Positions 1 to 12,046 of a stretch of 64,000 nt of DNA are shown one piece after another (the stretch's first letter is position 1; each line of letters opens with the position of its first letter). The stretch is from assembly GCA_033032175.1 (NCBI GenBank), contig CM065320.1, positions 248,001 to 312,000 on the forward strand, given 5' to 3'. The position numbers and the translations under genes were made by a program. This stretch comes from Saturnia japonica (Eukaryota; Arthropoda; Insecta; Lepidoptera; Saturniidae). Below the pieces are notes generated by a model. It had not been told where the DNA came from, made no database searches, and worked only from the letters and a program-made list of their open reading frames with translations.

Positions 1-979
1 TAAGAATTTTCAACGAAACTTCTAAAAATCGTAAAAAAATTAATTATTCTGAAGCCATTGTAATGAAATTTTGTTTGAAGGGAGTATACATGATTCTGAA
101 ATGAATACAAAAAATATCAATAATACTTTAACAAATAAACAAAAATAATGAGTAAAAGTAAAATTAGAAAGAAGAAAATAATAACATAAACGATATTCGA
201 TTTCATTTTGTTCATTTATAATATCTATTCTACAAAGTTTCTTGAGTATAGAAATTATTGTAATTGATGGCAAGGCCTCTACGGTGGTAAAAGGAAATTT
301 GACAGATTAATGTTATTCTCTACAGTTATCAATTATTTAGTAAGCTTAGTGTATTATACATGTTGTGTAAATGAGCAAGATAAAGTATCCTAGATATTGT
401 AGATAAACCGTAGACATTTCTACACAAACAATAATTTGTCATTGTCTGTAAATGTGGAAATTAAGAAAGACATTAAAATATTCCTCATGTTTAGCGATAA
501 GAGCTTTTTTTTTCTTCATGAACGAGAATAATAAATTCTCATTTAAAGGAGACTTTGATGGATGATCTTAATGAATTCAATTTACGTTTATTCAACATTT
601 ATTTGCATGAGATGCGTTTAAAAGGAACATTATCTTTATTCTTTACCTTAGATTATGTTTTGGAATAAAGTAGTATATCAATTTAATGCTTACGTAATAA
701 GAATAATCGTAACATTAGTTAAAGTGGATAAACTAATTATTTGGAAACAAAAAATGCATTGGTCGATATAATCAAAAATATATTGTTGATTAAATAATTT
801 AAAAATGATTACATTCTAAATGTTATATAATTATTTATTATATTAATAACACGCATAACCAATGGATGCCCGAAATAAATATTGTACTGAAATATTGTAT
901 ATCATCAATCAGTGATTTCTTTTTAATTATATGCGGGTGTAATTCACCTTACTAGAGTCAATCATAGTGGTTATCTAAA
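1..979. other. A+T-rich DNA, nothing recognised
   Basis: Very A+T-rich sequence with short homopolymers. Only short chance frames are present, and I see no protein family, RNA gene or structured repeat. It ends at the 11-bp target duplication of the next feature. Confidence 0.5.
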
Positions 980-990
980 TAGTGGATGGC

Positions 991-1470
991 TTTTTTTTTT
1001 TTGAACTGACTACACTGTTAGCCTTAGGGGCCCTATCCAAAAACAGAGCCGCTGCGGCTTTTACAGCTTCACCGGACTTGGGGGCGAGCGCTTAGGGCAC
1101 TCAGCCGCGAAAGTTTGTGACGACCCGCACGAGGGTGCCAGAGTGGCCGAACCTCGGCTCAGGCGGTCGTCGCGAATGCGAAAAGGTCGCAATCTAACTA
1201 ATTCCCTAATCCTACGAGAATTCGAACTAACTAACATATACTCATATGCACGTTCCCCTCCTCCTGGGAGGAAGGAGTGGACCATGCGTATGTGTATTTA
1301 ATAAACGGAATGGTTTTTCTACACTAACTAGCGCATTAGTCTAACTAGCGCAAAAAAACAATAAAAAAAGGTCCCTTACAGAACCTATGTACCTGTGTGG
1401 TGTGCACGTGTGTAATGTTGTATGTGGGTAGCTACGTTTTGCACGTATAGTGTCACTTGTATCGCACGGG
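991..1470 (-). mobile_element. 5'-truncated retroposon (tail family R, copy 1)
   Basis: A 480-bp insertion whose sense strand is minus. It ends in an A-tail, seen on the plus strand as 12 T at 991-1002. It is flanked by a perfect 11-bp direct repeat, tagtggatggc, at 980-990 and 1471-1481. An A-tail plus an 11-bp duplication is the mark of target-primed reverse transcription by LINE machinery. The last ~90 bp contain the core 'ggtgaagctgtaaaagccg', which recurs at 12.05, 12.68, 44.3 and 60.8 kb. A 74-codon minus-strand frame at 1061-1285 lies in the most G+C-rich part. It could be the end of a LINE ORF or chance. I do not recognise the parent element. Confidence 0.8.
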
Positions 1471-1780
1471 TAGTGGATGGCACACTGATGCGCCAATTTA
1501 TACCGACAGTACTCTTTACCTACCAAGAAAAATTAAGTAAAGTAAAAAATTTGTTTCTGGTAAGGACTATCGGTCTGCTTTCTTCAAACATTCATAATAA
1601 GTGTTTTTTATACGGTTACGTAATATTTTGAAAAAATGGTAGATTTGAGGGTCATAATGGTAGATTGGTAGATCTACCAATAAGTTGGTAGACGTGACAA
1701 CACTGGTCGTGGTGTACATTTGTCCGATATAATTGCCAAATCTTACTCTTGGTACTACATATTAATAATATTTCAATCAT

Positions 1781-2030
1781 TTTTAACCGAATTCAACAAA
1801 AGACTCAATTGGAATGTATATTTTTATGGATGTTGTTTAGCCATAACTTCTTTGTTTATGAATCGATTTGGATGATTCTTTTTTTGTTGGATAGCGGATA
1901 CCTCAAGGGTGGGGTACCATTTCAGTTTAATTACCATTGGACCTTGAACTTCGAAGATACATAATAAAACTCCTCAAAATCATTGATGCTGATTTTCTTT
2001 TTTTTTTGTTAAAAATTGTCTTGTTATCTC
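1781..2030 (+). repeat. Interspersed repeat family A, copy 1
   Basis: A copy of a roughly 250-bp repeat seen seven times in the window. Shared landmarks in order: 'ttttaactgacttcaa', then 'ttatggatgttcagccat', 'tttgtttatgaaccgattt', 'gataggggatacctcaagg', 'ttgaagatacac' and 'aactcttcaaaatcattg', ending in 'ttttgttaaaagttgtc'. There is no coding frame. I regard it as a Lepidoptera-type non-autonomous repeat or LINE tail of unknown parent. Confidence 0.75.
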
Positions 2031-2209
2031 AATCCTTTGTTTTAATTAGTTTAAAAAAAAATAAAGATCTCGTTGAAAAACTCCTTAGTAGCCTGTTAGT
2101 GTTCCTCCCATTGCAGGGCAATAAGGCCTCTCCTCGAGTGAAGGCAAGGGTTTAAACCAGCACGTCATTATCTATATTCTTTTACATACGGTGATAATAA
2201 CAAAACATT

Positions 2210-2385
2210 CCTCAAGCATTCAAGTTTCCTCACAATACTTTCGTTCACCGTCACCAGCTAGTGTTACCAATATGAATTAGTTTGTGTACGCGAATTCACA
2301 AAAATTAGTTGTTACACGCCTGGGTTCTAACCTGCGGATATCGAATTGATATTCTGCTGGTCTAAATCACTCGACCAACATGATT
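2210..2385 (-). repeat. tRNA-derived SINE (old copy)
   Basis: On the minus strand a pol III B-box-like stretch, 'gcaggttagaaccc', at about 2320-2336 is followed by a body resembling the common lepidopteran SINE segment: 'ggtgacggtgaac' then 'attgtgaggaaac'. The A box is not clear, so the copy is old or truncated. The assignment rests on memory of the family and on similarity to the copies at 34.1 and 47.2 kb. Confidence 0.5.
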
Positions 2386-2390
2386 ATATT

Positions 2391-5300
2391 TATTTAAGTA
2401 TCGTAATATGTAAAGCTTTTGTAAAACAATCCGATTTCTAAAGTTCAATTCGGGGAACACATTGGACCATGTCATGTCGAATATTAATAGCATAGTATGC
2501 AATCTGTGCATACCAATGGGAGCGATGGAACGTTCGATTGTGTCGGAATTGATTGATTGGTTAAACAAAATATTTAATAAAAAGTAACGGATAGATGACG
2601 CTGTTGGACTGTTTAAAACATAATTCTTCTTTTATGTTTTTATACACAATTCTGCCAATGTCACGTAGATAGAATAATAAGAATTAGATGGTTTCAAATT
2701 TTTGAAGTTGAAATAACGCTAACAAGATTGTGGCACCCTAGCTAGTCATATTTTTGTTACTTTAACCTATTTCATAGGGTGATCAATACATCTTCAATAA
2801 ATTAATAATTTTAATATTGAATTTATCAAAGCATAAGCGTTGGTTAAAATTAATGAAATCTTTTAACGTAAGTACCTAACCGATTATATGGTATAAGAAA
2901 CGTAGAAGAATATTATTTTGTGGATAGTATAACAAACAGATATCTATCAGGTACAAATCTCATTTCAAATCTGTACATCAAAGGGGAACGTAGTGAATAT
3001 ATAGTCCGTTTAGCAGAAAGCACTTTCAGATTAAGTACTAGTATTGAATGGGGATTAATTTGTAAAATAAATTGAAGCCTGATCGTTTGACTCCGAGATC
3101 TATCGTACAATTTCATTTTAAATATTTGGTAAAACATAGAGCCTGTTCAATAGCCCTCTGTAAAGCTGCCAGTAAATCCACGTCCTTGGGAAAGGCTTAG
3201 TTACGCGCGTAATGTAATAAAACGACTACTTCGAATTTATTTCTGAAAATCAAATTTTATTTAAGAACGCGATGAATAGGTTTCATTAGTATTATTAAAA
3301 TTCACGATTTGTCATCCGAAAATCGGAACACTTTGTATAATTTAAGAAATGGGAACAAAGGCCGTTTTGTTACCTTCAATTACCTCGTTATCAAAATTTC
3401 TGGTAAAACTATTTGAGATAGGTTACGCTCCTTTTTAATTATTATCTTGTTTTTAGTGTACATAGATACATTCAATGAAAGTTTGCTTCAAAACAGCATA
3501 TTGTTGTTGGAAATCTAGTTACCTAAATTTATAATAGTATATAGTACATATATTTTGTTTAGACGTATGTATAATGTTTATGTATGCAAATGATTCGAAT
3601 GAGAAATTTCTAAAGTATTTTGTACTAGTTTGTCAGACGCGCAGGTCTGTTTGGCAGAATATTGTAATTTTTTAATGTTTTTATATGTAATTTTATATAA
3701 ACTGTACTGAATGTCTCTTATCGAATTTTGTCATTCCTTGTTTGGATTATAAGAAATAAAAGGAAGAAAAACAAATAGCCATATAATGAAATATTTAATA
3801 TTATTAAGCGAACAATTCTTGTATATTTAACTAATTGGTTTTTGGAAGCGGCTCTAGCAACTTCAATGAAATTTTGTATTAAAATTGTTTTTTTTTAAAG
3901 ATATTTTTTCTGTTTAGAAGACAAAATGCTCTAGTCAGTCAAGTTTGTTTAATTTTATTATTAAGTTTACTTGACCTAAAATACTTATACTTTAGGATAT
4001 TATATAGTTTCATGAATACCATTAAACTGACTCATTGTGATGATAAATTAATGTGTAATGCTATAAACAAAAAGAATTGCCCGTAACTTTAACGTTAGAG
4101 TTTTTACATGTTAATAATTTCGTGCCGGGGAACAGTAAGTTAATAAATATAATCGACTTCCCTTGGTAAATTCGTTACAGTAAAATGAGTACTTAAGAAT
4201 AATACCGTAGCAATTTAATAGAAAAAGGTCAACTGTTGTTTTTAGTGGCCGGGCTGTTTTCATTACGAGTGAGAGTTGTTATAGCGCGGAAACCTCGAGG
4301 GCGTCGAAGGTTTGTTCTCGTATAGGTTCTTGGAAAAGAACATTGAATTGAAAAACACATAGTAAATTAAGTTAATTAGGTATGAGTGTTTTCACAATTC
4401 TAAGTTAACAAACTAGCCATCAATTATGATAATTTATGTAATTACGTACAGTGCTAGGTTCCGGCAGCAGCAGGAAGACATTTTCTACCAGAAATGTCCA
4501 GAACTAGCGGCAGTGTGAATAAATACACAGTAGGCAGTATTAATTCGGTGTGTGTTATTATTGGTAATTATTATAATTATTATTTAGCGAATTGGTTTTT
4601 TAATAAAAACTAAAATATAAGTAAGTACCTTCTACTAAGTGCATAAAATACATATTGTTTACTATATTTATAATATTTTAATTAAAGTTATTCCATAATT
4701 GTCGTTATTTCTTAGCATTGTAAGGCAAAGTTTAATTATTTATAAGTCAGTTCAGAGCAATATTATTCATTTTAATACATACCTGTGCCCTGGAATTATG
4801 CTTTATTGTATTTGGGTACAAAATCTATGAAATATGAAAGACGGAAACTATAATAAATGGCTTTCTAAAGTTCGGTCAATAAAACTCTTTAGGCCTCCTT
4901 TTCACTAATCTGTACCGAAAAAACTCAAGTACTGTATTTCTGTGTTGAGTTCTTAAAAATAAATAGATCATTAAAAATTAGAAGTACGTATTGTATATTG
5001 TGTTAGAGTTGATTTTTTATCGGGTCAGTAAGAGTACCTACCTTAATCGCTGTAGTTACAAGCTAATCTTTTTAAGATATTCTAATCTGCATTTAGTTCT
5101 TGAAACAATTGTACAGTCAGCAAGAAAATAGGGAATTACATACAAAATTAAAAACATGTTTTCTAGTCAATCAATCCTGTCCTACATAGGTTAGAGTAAT
5201 ATAAATGACAGAAATCGCAAAAAAATCCCATATATTTATTTCGTAGGAAATCATCGTGTCATCGATAAACGATTGCAATTTTTTTTTATTCTGGATTATT

Positions 5301-5756
5301 TGAGCGCCACAAAGAACACTGGACAAAAAGAAATTTAGATTTCGAACGGATAATAAAATATTTTGACAATAATGGTTAATAAAATTCATAAAGGGGAGTT
5401 AAGTAATGGATTTGGCAAAAGAAGAATTCAAATCTCCATTAGAATCAGTTGTTCAGTACTTTTACAATGCTTATTGTTTGTTTTTTATTTGTATTGAAAC
5501 AACTTTTGTATCTTAGCCTAGGTTTTTCGCTATTCTATATTTATTTGAAGTTATTATATTCGGGGTTTCATCCTGTTTTATTATAAATTGATGGCAAAAT
5601 GTATACCGAATAGACAAACAGACAAACACAAAGACAAGAAAGCGGGCTAATATTGTATACTCATCAATTTTTGAGCTTTACTCACTGTTTCAAGTCTTTA
5701 GCTCATCGGGAAGTTACTGAAATTGGTACCGAACATACAGGGAACATACATACATA
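2391..5756. other. No gene or clear repeat recognised
   Basis: About 3.4 kb of A+T-rich sequence broken by stops in all frames. I see no transposase, reverse transcriptase or RNA gene signature. A slightly G+C-richer patch at 4230-4320 has no open frame. Confidence 0.45.
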
Positions 5757-5895
5757 AAATAAATCACGCCTATTTCCCAACGGGGTAGGCAGAGACCACG
5801 TCCTTCCACCTGCTACGATACTGGCATACCTCGTTCGCTTCTTCGACATTCATTAACCTTTTCATGCATGCTCGTCGGTTTAGAGTACTCTTGAC
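5757..5895. repeat. Lepidoptera-type repeat with 'ggggtaggcagag' core
   Basis: It contains 'cgcctatttcccaacgg' followed by 'ggtaggcagagaccacg', a string I associate with a very abundant lepidopteran interspersed repeat. It is non-coding and the ends are not resolved. Confidence 0.5.
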
Positions 5896-8027
5896 CTTAA
5901 GCGAGTTAATAAATACATACGTGTTATATAAATAGATCAAGAAGTTACAATCGGTCTTTATGTATGCGGTTTTTTTTTAAATTTCTATTGAAAAAGTATC
6001 AGAACGATATGTATGGTTTCCTTATGGGTCGTTAGCCCGAGGGGCAAACTCTGTGATTGCACGTAGTCGGCCTTCATCACGGAAAGCCTTACAGTCGACG
6101 CTAGTTCAAACGTTCTTTAGATGTGTAAACTGTTTCAAAGGGTTTGTATGTTTTCCTTGTTATTTACTTTTATTAAAAAAAAATTGTTTTTCATTTCACA
6201 TCAAGTTGTTTGTATATATTACTTTTTATTATGTATGCCGTGCCAAATAATTTTTAGAAAACTTATCAGTGGTAACAAAACGGAAAATTTATTAACCAAA
6301 CGTTCATAATTATAATAAATTTTTATATATATATTTTGGAATCAACAAGATTCGAATATGTATTTTGAAATTTTATCTTCATAATAAAATTAGGATATTG
6401 TGAATTCACATTAACATTCACAAGAATCTTACGGAAAAGGTAAACACTGAAAATTTATTAAAAATACCAAGTATTACACCCACCATAGTGGTTAGTTTAG
6501 GCGTCTCGCGTTCCGGTATCGCCGAGGTAATCCAGCGGTGTGTTAGAGTATCTGTACATCGCGGCCACCATGCATATGATGACAAACCCTTTACAGTGAC
6601 CGTCTTTTGGTTTCGGAATCAGCCACTATATGCCAAATAGTTGCCGAGAGGTGATGGATCTCTCGGTGGTCGTCGTAGTTTTTGAGTTTTACTATGCTTA
6701 CCATAAGACACAATGACGACACTTTGTCATAATGTTATAAAAAAGTTGTTTTCCTATTATCGAACTTCAAACTTAAATTAATGTACACACCATAATAAAA
6801 AAAATTACAAAAGTAAACATGAAACTCATTTTCTAACTACCTTTCTAGTAGGCCCAAATTGTCATATTTCTGCCACCTTGAATCATAAACTCAACGTATT
6901 TAGACATAGTAAATAAGGTAAAAAGAAATCGACATAAGAATTATGTAATCCAAAACAGTCCCCAATTACTGACGGTACTAAAAGGTCCTGTAAATATAAT
7001 AAAGTGGACAAAAACTGGGTCAAATCGTTTACCATATTTTCAGACGTACGAGTGCCTACTTCAGTGATTAGGTACTCACAAATTATAGTAGTCGACGTTC
7101 CATTTGATACAGTGATTCGGCTTGGTTCAAAACTTTTTCCTCACATAAATAAGTTCCTATGACTTGGTTATAATTTTGTTACTAGATTCATTTATTTTTC
7201 AATGTTTCAAATTTCAAATGACAAGTCGTTTTCTTCACATGGTTCGGTTTTTTTTTAATTTGATTGATAGTACATCTCTGTGGTCTAGATTAGATTATTA
7301 ATATGAAAAAATCTAAATGTGTGTATTTAATAACTAATTTTGATTATTAATACTTACGGTTTTAATATAATAATTTCCTAAAGGAAATAGTAATGTCTCA
7401 ATTACCGACAGAGGTCACATTTATTAATGTATTAAATGGGTTTTGTTTTTTGATTTTTTACAAAGTTAAAAGTAAAAATATTTAGTAAATTTTCTTATTG
7501 ATTCTTTTCTTGATTTACCTTAGCTCGAGCACGTATTTATTCCATTTAAGCCGCTTCTAGTTTTGTTCGATTTTGAGCATACTTAGGGGTAAAAATAATA
7601 GCCTATTATTTTCTTCTCAAGTTGTCGAAACAATGCCGTTTGGTTCGATACTCTGATATACCAAGAATTCTACAGTAAATCTTGGAATAGAATAAACTTA
7701 CAACAGTTAACAAAACCTATTAATGCTAGTTATTTGAGAGCTAGTTAATTTCGTGTATTTAATTAATATTTCATAATGTTCAAAGTAAAGAAGACAAAGT
7801 AGGTATGAAATAAATATAACGAAAAAGATTTGTACATAGAGAATTATATTTCTAGAAATAAAATCTAAACATAAAAATTAAATTTCGAGTTTTGTCGAGT
7901 AAGTCGTGGTGAATGTAAGAAAATACTACTGGAATAATTATTGGTTGATCGTATACCTAGTCAGCCACATAAGATTTGATCGTTACTACCCTTTACTAGA
8001 TTTGATCTGTCGTGACTTATTTAGTAA
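5896..8027. other. No gene recognised
   Basis: A+T-rich stretch. G+C-richer patches at 6030-6115 and 6485-6665 may be old repeat fragments, but no family is identified and no frame looks coding. Confidence 0.45.
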
Positions 8028-8255
8028 CTAGCTGTGCCCGTGGCTTCGCTCGCTTGATCTGCAGAAGTTACATTGTTATATTAGTTTATTTTATTAGCGC
8101 GGAACCCAATTTTTTTCTACAATAAAAGTTGCCTAAGCTATATCTCTACCAGTGAAAGTCTCGTCAAAATCAGTCAAACCATTTCGGAGATTAGCCTGCA
8201 CAAACAAAAAGACAACCAGACAGTCAAAAGAGATAAAAATAACTTTTTTTATAAG
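8028..8255 (+). repeat. Repeat family B-like fragment
   Basis: It opens with 'actagctgtgcccgtggc' and ends near 'agcctgcacaaacaaaaag'. These are the same opening and closing motifs as the longer family B copies at 12.9, 33.6, 39.3 and 60 kb, but the body is different and shorter, so this is probably a related subfamily. It is non-coding. Confidence 0.55.
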
Positions 8256-9060
8256 TACTGTATATACTTACGTATGCATTTAGTAAAAAGCTGTCATTCT
8301 GACATTACAAACACACTTCAATTTTATTTATTTGTACAGATTTATAGTTTCAAGTACAATCGAAAACAATATCTTAAAATTTATTTCCAAAACAATATTA
8401 ACTGCGAACATACCCTATAACTAGTCCGTATAGTGGACTCACTAAAACATATTCGATTGGCACGTATCTGAAACGATCTCTGGGCCTTTAGTTTGATCGT
8501 AAATCTACGAAGTGATTGCCAAGTGAAGTTTGATAGCACACGGACTAAACGATAAAGTAAAAATGCTCGTAAAGCCATTAAAAATGGAGACAGACAAGTA
8601 CCAAGTAGGTACATTAACATAATATTTTGTTTATTGATTTTATAATACTAGTTATATTGTAACTAAATGTGTCCATCAAATTGTGGTTTATGCGAATGTG
8701 AGTCTAACAGAAGTACAATAGTTTAGAGAAAAGAATGTTCTACTCAACGCGACGTAGGACAGATAAACAAAACATGGTCACACACTTAGATGTATGTATT
8801 AGAGAGTATAATATTGTTATGACCTGTTACAACCCGATTAAAAAAATTGAAAATCCTGTCGCCGAAATATCTCGAAGCAACTACAACTTTCTCAGGACTT
8901 CGAAATAATGGTCGCGTCGTAAACAACCGCGGCGCCTATTTGTGTAAACATCGCAGTTTACACACACATGTATAGGGCTTATCGCCTCGATTACGTCATC
9001 GAGTAGGAATAGCAACTAAACGTCGAGAAAGTTAGTGATGATTCACGATCTTTCTGCGAT
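8256..9060. other. No gene recognised
   Basis: Mixed sequence with short frames only. 8860-9060 is more G+C-rich and non-repetitive and leads into the promoter-like patch that follows. It could be regulatory. Confidence 0.35.
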
Positions 9061-9073
9061 CGTTTAGTGTAGG

Positions 9074-9240
9074 TATTTAAACGGCTCAGGCACGGCGCAG
9101 AGGCAGTTCAGTTTTGAATTACAAAGCGATAACAACGAGCGATAAAAGGAAGCGAAACCACAGTGAAATAAATAACAGTGTTGTGAGTTCGTGAAATTTG
9201 TAACTCTGTAGAATTCGAATAAAACTTCTTCACGTTAATC
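9074..9240 (+). promoter_or_regulatory. Candidate core promoter and 5' leader
   Basis: A TATA-like TATTTAAA at 9074-9081 lies about 30-36 bp upstream of TTCAGTTT, an arthropod initiator of TCAGT type with its A at 9110. The sequence between is G+C-rich. Downstream there are about 100 bp without in-frame ATGs in the first part, resembling a 5' leader: 'acaaagcgataacaacg' and later 'aaccacagtgaaataa'. LINE debris begins at about 9270, so any host transcript would have to splice across it. It could also be the chance remains of a repeat. No downstream exon is identified. Confidence 0.35.
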
Positions 9241-9269
9241 ATCGGCATTTTTATTACCCACGGGTTTTA

Positions 9270-9545
9270 TAGGTTATAAAATCAAAATCAAAAAGTACAT
9301 TATTCAATTTAGGCCCTAAGAAGGCACTTACGAACGTCTAAACACTACTATCGGTTCGGAAAACATCTCAGTCATCGAGTTTCGCCGGCAAGAAGCTCGA
9401 TTGGGTTTATCTTTTCTTTTTTATCTGTACAAATAATATTAACAATTAACAAGCATATTAATAATTTAGTAGACGTACAGAGAGTAGTAGAGATAGTAAC
9501 AAAAAATACGCAACCCAATACATAGTTACATACTGTCTTTTGTAT
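9270..9545 (-). mobile_element. LINE 3' end with (attttg)n tail
   Basis: On the minus strand the sequence runs through 'gagcttcttgccggcg' and 'gttttccgaaccgatag' to 'gggcctaaattgaataatg', and ends in the short tandem tail 'tttttgattttgatttt' at about 9277-9293. I know this arrangement as the 3' UTR of an abundant lepidopteran non-LTR retrotransposon. No coding part is kept. It lies directly against another LINE fragment in the opposite orientation. Confidence 0.65.
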
Positions 9546-9552
9546 AAAAAAA

Positions 9553-9834
9553 ATGGGTCCGTGTACTTGTGTAATTCCGCTCAACCCGTTCCACCATAAG
9601 ACTACTGGACGCCATGAGGGGCTCCTCCACCCTTATGTTGTGGAGATTCCTTCGATACGCACGAAGCGGTTCGCTTTGTCGTTCATTATGCGAAAGGCAA
9701 AGGAGTGGAATTCACTCCCGGCGTCCGTTTTTCCGTCCGCCTATAATTTGGGAATCTTCAAGCGAAGACTAAATAGGCATTTAATAGATAAACGCAATTT
9801 ATCGTTGGCCTCATCTTCACTTACCATCACGTAA
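9553..9834 (+). pseudogene. LINE ORF2 C-terminus (truncated)
   Basis: An open stretch of about 93 codons matching the extreme C-terminal tail of a jockey/CR1-type LINE polyprotein. The diagnostic part is 'AKEWNSLPASVFPS' followed by 'FKRRLNRHL', preceded by 'HPYVVEIPSIRTKRF'. This lies after the reverse transcriptase, where such proteins end with a W-N-S-L-P motif. The polymerase itself is absent, so this is a 5'-truncated dead copy. The apparent Met is only where the fragment starts. Confidence 0.7.
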
Positions 9835-10274
9835 GACCGAGGGCAAGCGAATACATATACTACATTTCAAAAAATGTACGCACGGTCTAGGTTGTATTTA
9901 CCAAAATACTAATTACCAATAAATAAATAATTTCTAAATAATTTACCAATGAAATAATTCAAATAAAATAATTAAATGCATAGAAAATAAACCAAAAATA
10001 TAATTTTATTTGTTTTAACACTTGTAATTTGTTATAGATGCCTTTGAAATAGTTTTATTTAATTACTCAAGTTTGACTGTCTGTTTTACAAGAGGTTCTG
10101 CAAGCAACTTCATGGTGTACTCTTTTACGTGAAAAAATCACTCAAAAAGTGATGGATAAAGTGGGAGTCGTGTCATATCAAGAGGTTAAAAGGAAGGCAG
10201 AGGATAGGGAATAGTGGCAACTGCTCCACCGACAAAAGCTGAGCTCATATTTTTTTATTACTCATATATTTTTT

Positions 10275-10645
10275 CTCCTTCTATTTATCGGTTATAGTTT
10301 TCGAGGAAATTAACGACTAAGTCGTTAAACAATAAGTGTCTTTGGAAGAAACCAGGTTATTTAATCAATGTCTTTCATAATATAAGAGTCAAGAAATATA
10401 GATCGTATTGAGATTTAGATAAAAGCCTGTTTAAGAGAGATAGGGCACAAAATAAATGTGTTTGGAGATTTCTCCCTAATTCGGGCAGTCCGACTGGTGG
10501 AATACAGAAGATCGTAGCTAAATAAACTTGTGTTGAGTTCCCGCGGTTTCTAGAACTCCTTGGGGTAGGGGGGTTCAAGGTCGGCAACGCGCTAGTGATA
10601 CCTATAGTTATATAAGAGCCCATAGGTTACGGTAGCCACTTACCA
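10275..10645 (-). repeat. Repeat family C, copy 1 (long form)
   Basis: An inverted copy of the sequence at 13765-14105. Landmarks on its sense strand: 'gtatcactagcgcgttgcc', 'ggaacacaacacaag'-like, 'gctacgatcttctgta', 'cccgaattagggagaaatc', 'gtgccctatctctctt', then a 19-nt palindrome (10310-10328) centred on 'gacttagtc'. It continues to 'accatcaggcgggccg' on the plus strand. I take it as the 3' region of a lepidopteran LINE or a non-autonomous derivative. It is non-coding. Confidence 0.65.
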
Positions 10646-10719
10646 TCAGGCGGGCCGTATTTTTGTTTGCCACATTTACAGGATTTAAAAAAAATGAAAT
10701 GGTTTAATTTTTAATTTTT

Positions 10720-11300
10720 TTGACGTGACAACGTCTTATAATTAGATGGAGCCGGCTGCACGCACGAAAAAAACATGACTCATGCGGCGTTACCTCGTTC
10801 TGAGGCGTTCCATTTAAGGCTTGAAGTGCAAGCGAGAGCCGGAACGAGCGACAAAGACGCACAATCGGCCTTCGCGTTCGGCAGCGTTCGACATCTGTCT
10901 CTCTCCTACTTAAGTGAGCGATTCGTCCGCTTGGACAGCTGCTATACAATAATACATTTACATGTTTTCGTCAAGTATGAAGTGCAGTGAAAAGTGAATG
11001 TGGTGTCAATTGTTTATAGCAACGATAATTGCGGCGATAAAGGTAATGATTCTTTCGATATAAAATATATGTTCAGTGATATATTGTCGAATATTCGTGC
11101 TTTCATCATTAAAATAAATAGCATCGGTCCGCTAGTGCAGCGATTGTAGGTTATGCTATAATTGACAAAACTATAACAATAAGCTAACAGAACTATTTGT
11201 ATTTATGCGTACAAATAAATGTAACTTGATCAATTCAATTGTCGTTTCCATTTACCTCCATCTCTATATCCATACAAAATATCTATCAAACAAATAAAAT
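10720..11300 (+). repeat. Unit D, copy 1
   Basis: About 0.58 kb, highly similar to 58031-58545 in the same orientation. Both begin after a T-run with 'tgacgtgacaacgt' and run through 'gatggagccggctgcacgc', 'gcggcgttacctcg' and 'catgttttcgtcaagtatg' to 'caaaatatctatcaaacaa'. This copy carries ~65 bp near 11148-11210 that copy 2 lacks. It has no recognised protein, tRNA-like boxes or terminal inverted repeats. A TG at the start would fit a solo LTR, and the leading T-run would fit a LINE tail read from minus. Neither is confirmed. Confidence 0.75.
10775..10990 (+). CDS. 71-codon frame of unit D, unknown function
   Basis: It starts MTHAALPRSEAFHLRLEVQA and ends HVFVKYEVQ. The same start, first 20 codons and last ~20 codons occur in the copy at 58088-58303, and both are 71 codons long. 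The middle is read in another frame in copy 2 because of offsetting indels. I recognise no domain, signal peptide or membrane segment. It may be a non-coding repeat that happens to be open. Conservation of both ends is equally explained by DNA-level identity. Confidence 0.25.
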   Translation: MTHAALPRSEAFHLRLEVQARAGTSDKDAQSAFAFGSVRHLSLSYLSERFVRLDSCYTIIHLHVFVKYEVQ

Positions 11301-12040
11301 TAAAAAAAAATTTGCACTCAGCTATTGCATTTGTAAATATATACGCAGTGTCGTATGTTAACGTGCAAATGTCAATTCGTATCCAAAGTACGCATGGCGT
11401 AAGTATTGAAGGGATAGTAAAATTACAACAAATCAATCAATGAATACAATGTAGGTATAAACAAAAGAATAACATAGTTAATCAACTGTCTTTCTTACTC
11501 AGTAATCTAATCAGTTAAAAATAAAATATAGCCCGTAGTAGGAATAGTCTATAAAACGAGTTATCTTGTACAGAGCTCTGAGCGTTTGTATCAAATAACG
11601 CGGAGAAACATAAAGGGAGTCCGCTACCTCGGGAACAGGATCATATCAGATCATCGACTGAAAATTATTGTTTTATTGCCGCGGGCGAGTGCCGCTCGAA
11701 CATTAGAATTTATGTTATTGTGCTCGTCGTAAAATCATAAATAACTATTCTGTGTATTTATTTACATATTCTAACATTTATTAAAGAACACTAGCTGACC
11801 CGTGCGAATATGTCTCGCATTATAGAATGTAAATAGTGCTGCTAACTATTAGTTTAACAAATTATTAATAGATAGAACCTCGTACATGTTAGTTTAATTA
11901 TTTAATTACATTTATTATAAATATCATCAAAAGTCTATATTTCCAATAAAGCTATTAATCTATTGTTCATCAATAGCTGGAAATATAAACTTTAAAATGA
12001 TGTTTAAATCATTAACTTTGATGAAGAATTTGTTAACAAT
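11301..12040. other. No gene recognised
   Basis: A+T-rich sequence. 11793-11830 has a degraded 'actagctgacccgtgcg' start of repeat family B. A G+C-richer patch at 11610-11700 has no open frame. Nothing else is identifiable. Confidence 0.4.
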
Positions 12041-12046
12041 TAACCG

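Noticed and set aside
10704..10949. 81-codon minus-strand gene in unit D
   Set aside because: It ends in the low-complexity T-run and has no domain. I could not confirm it as a conserved frame in copy 2.
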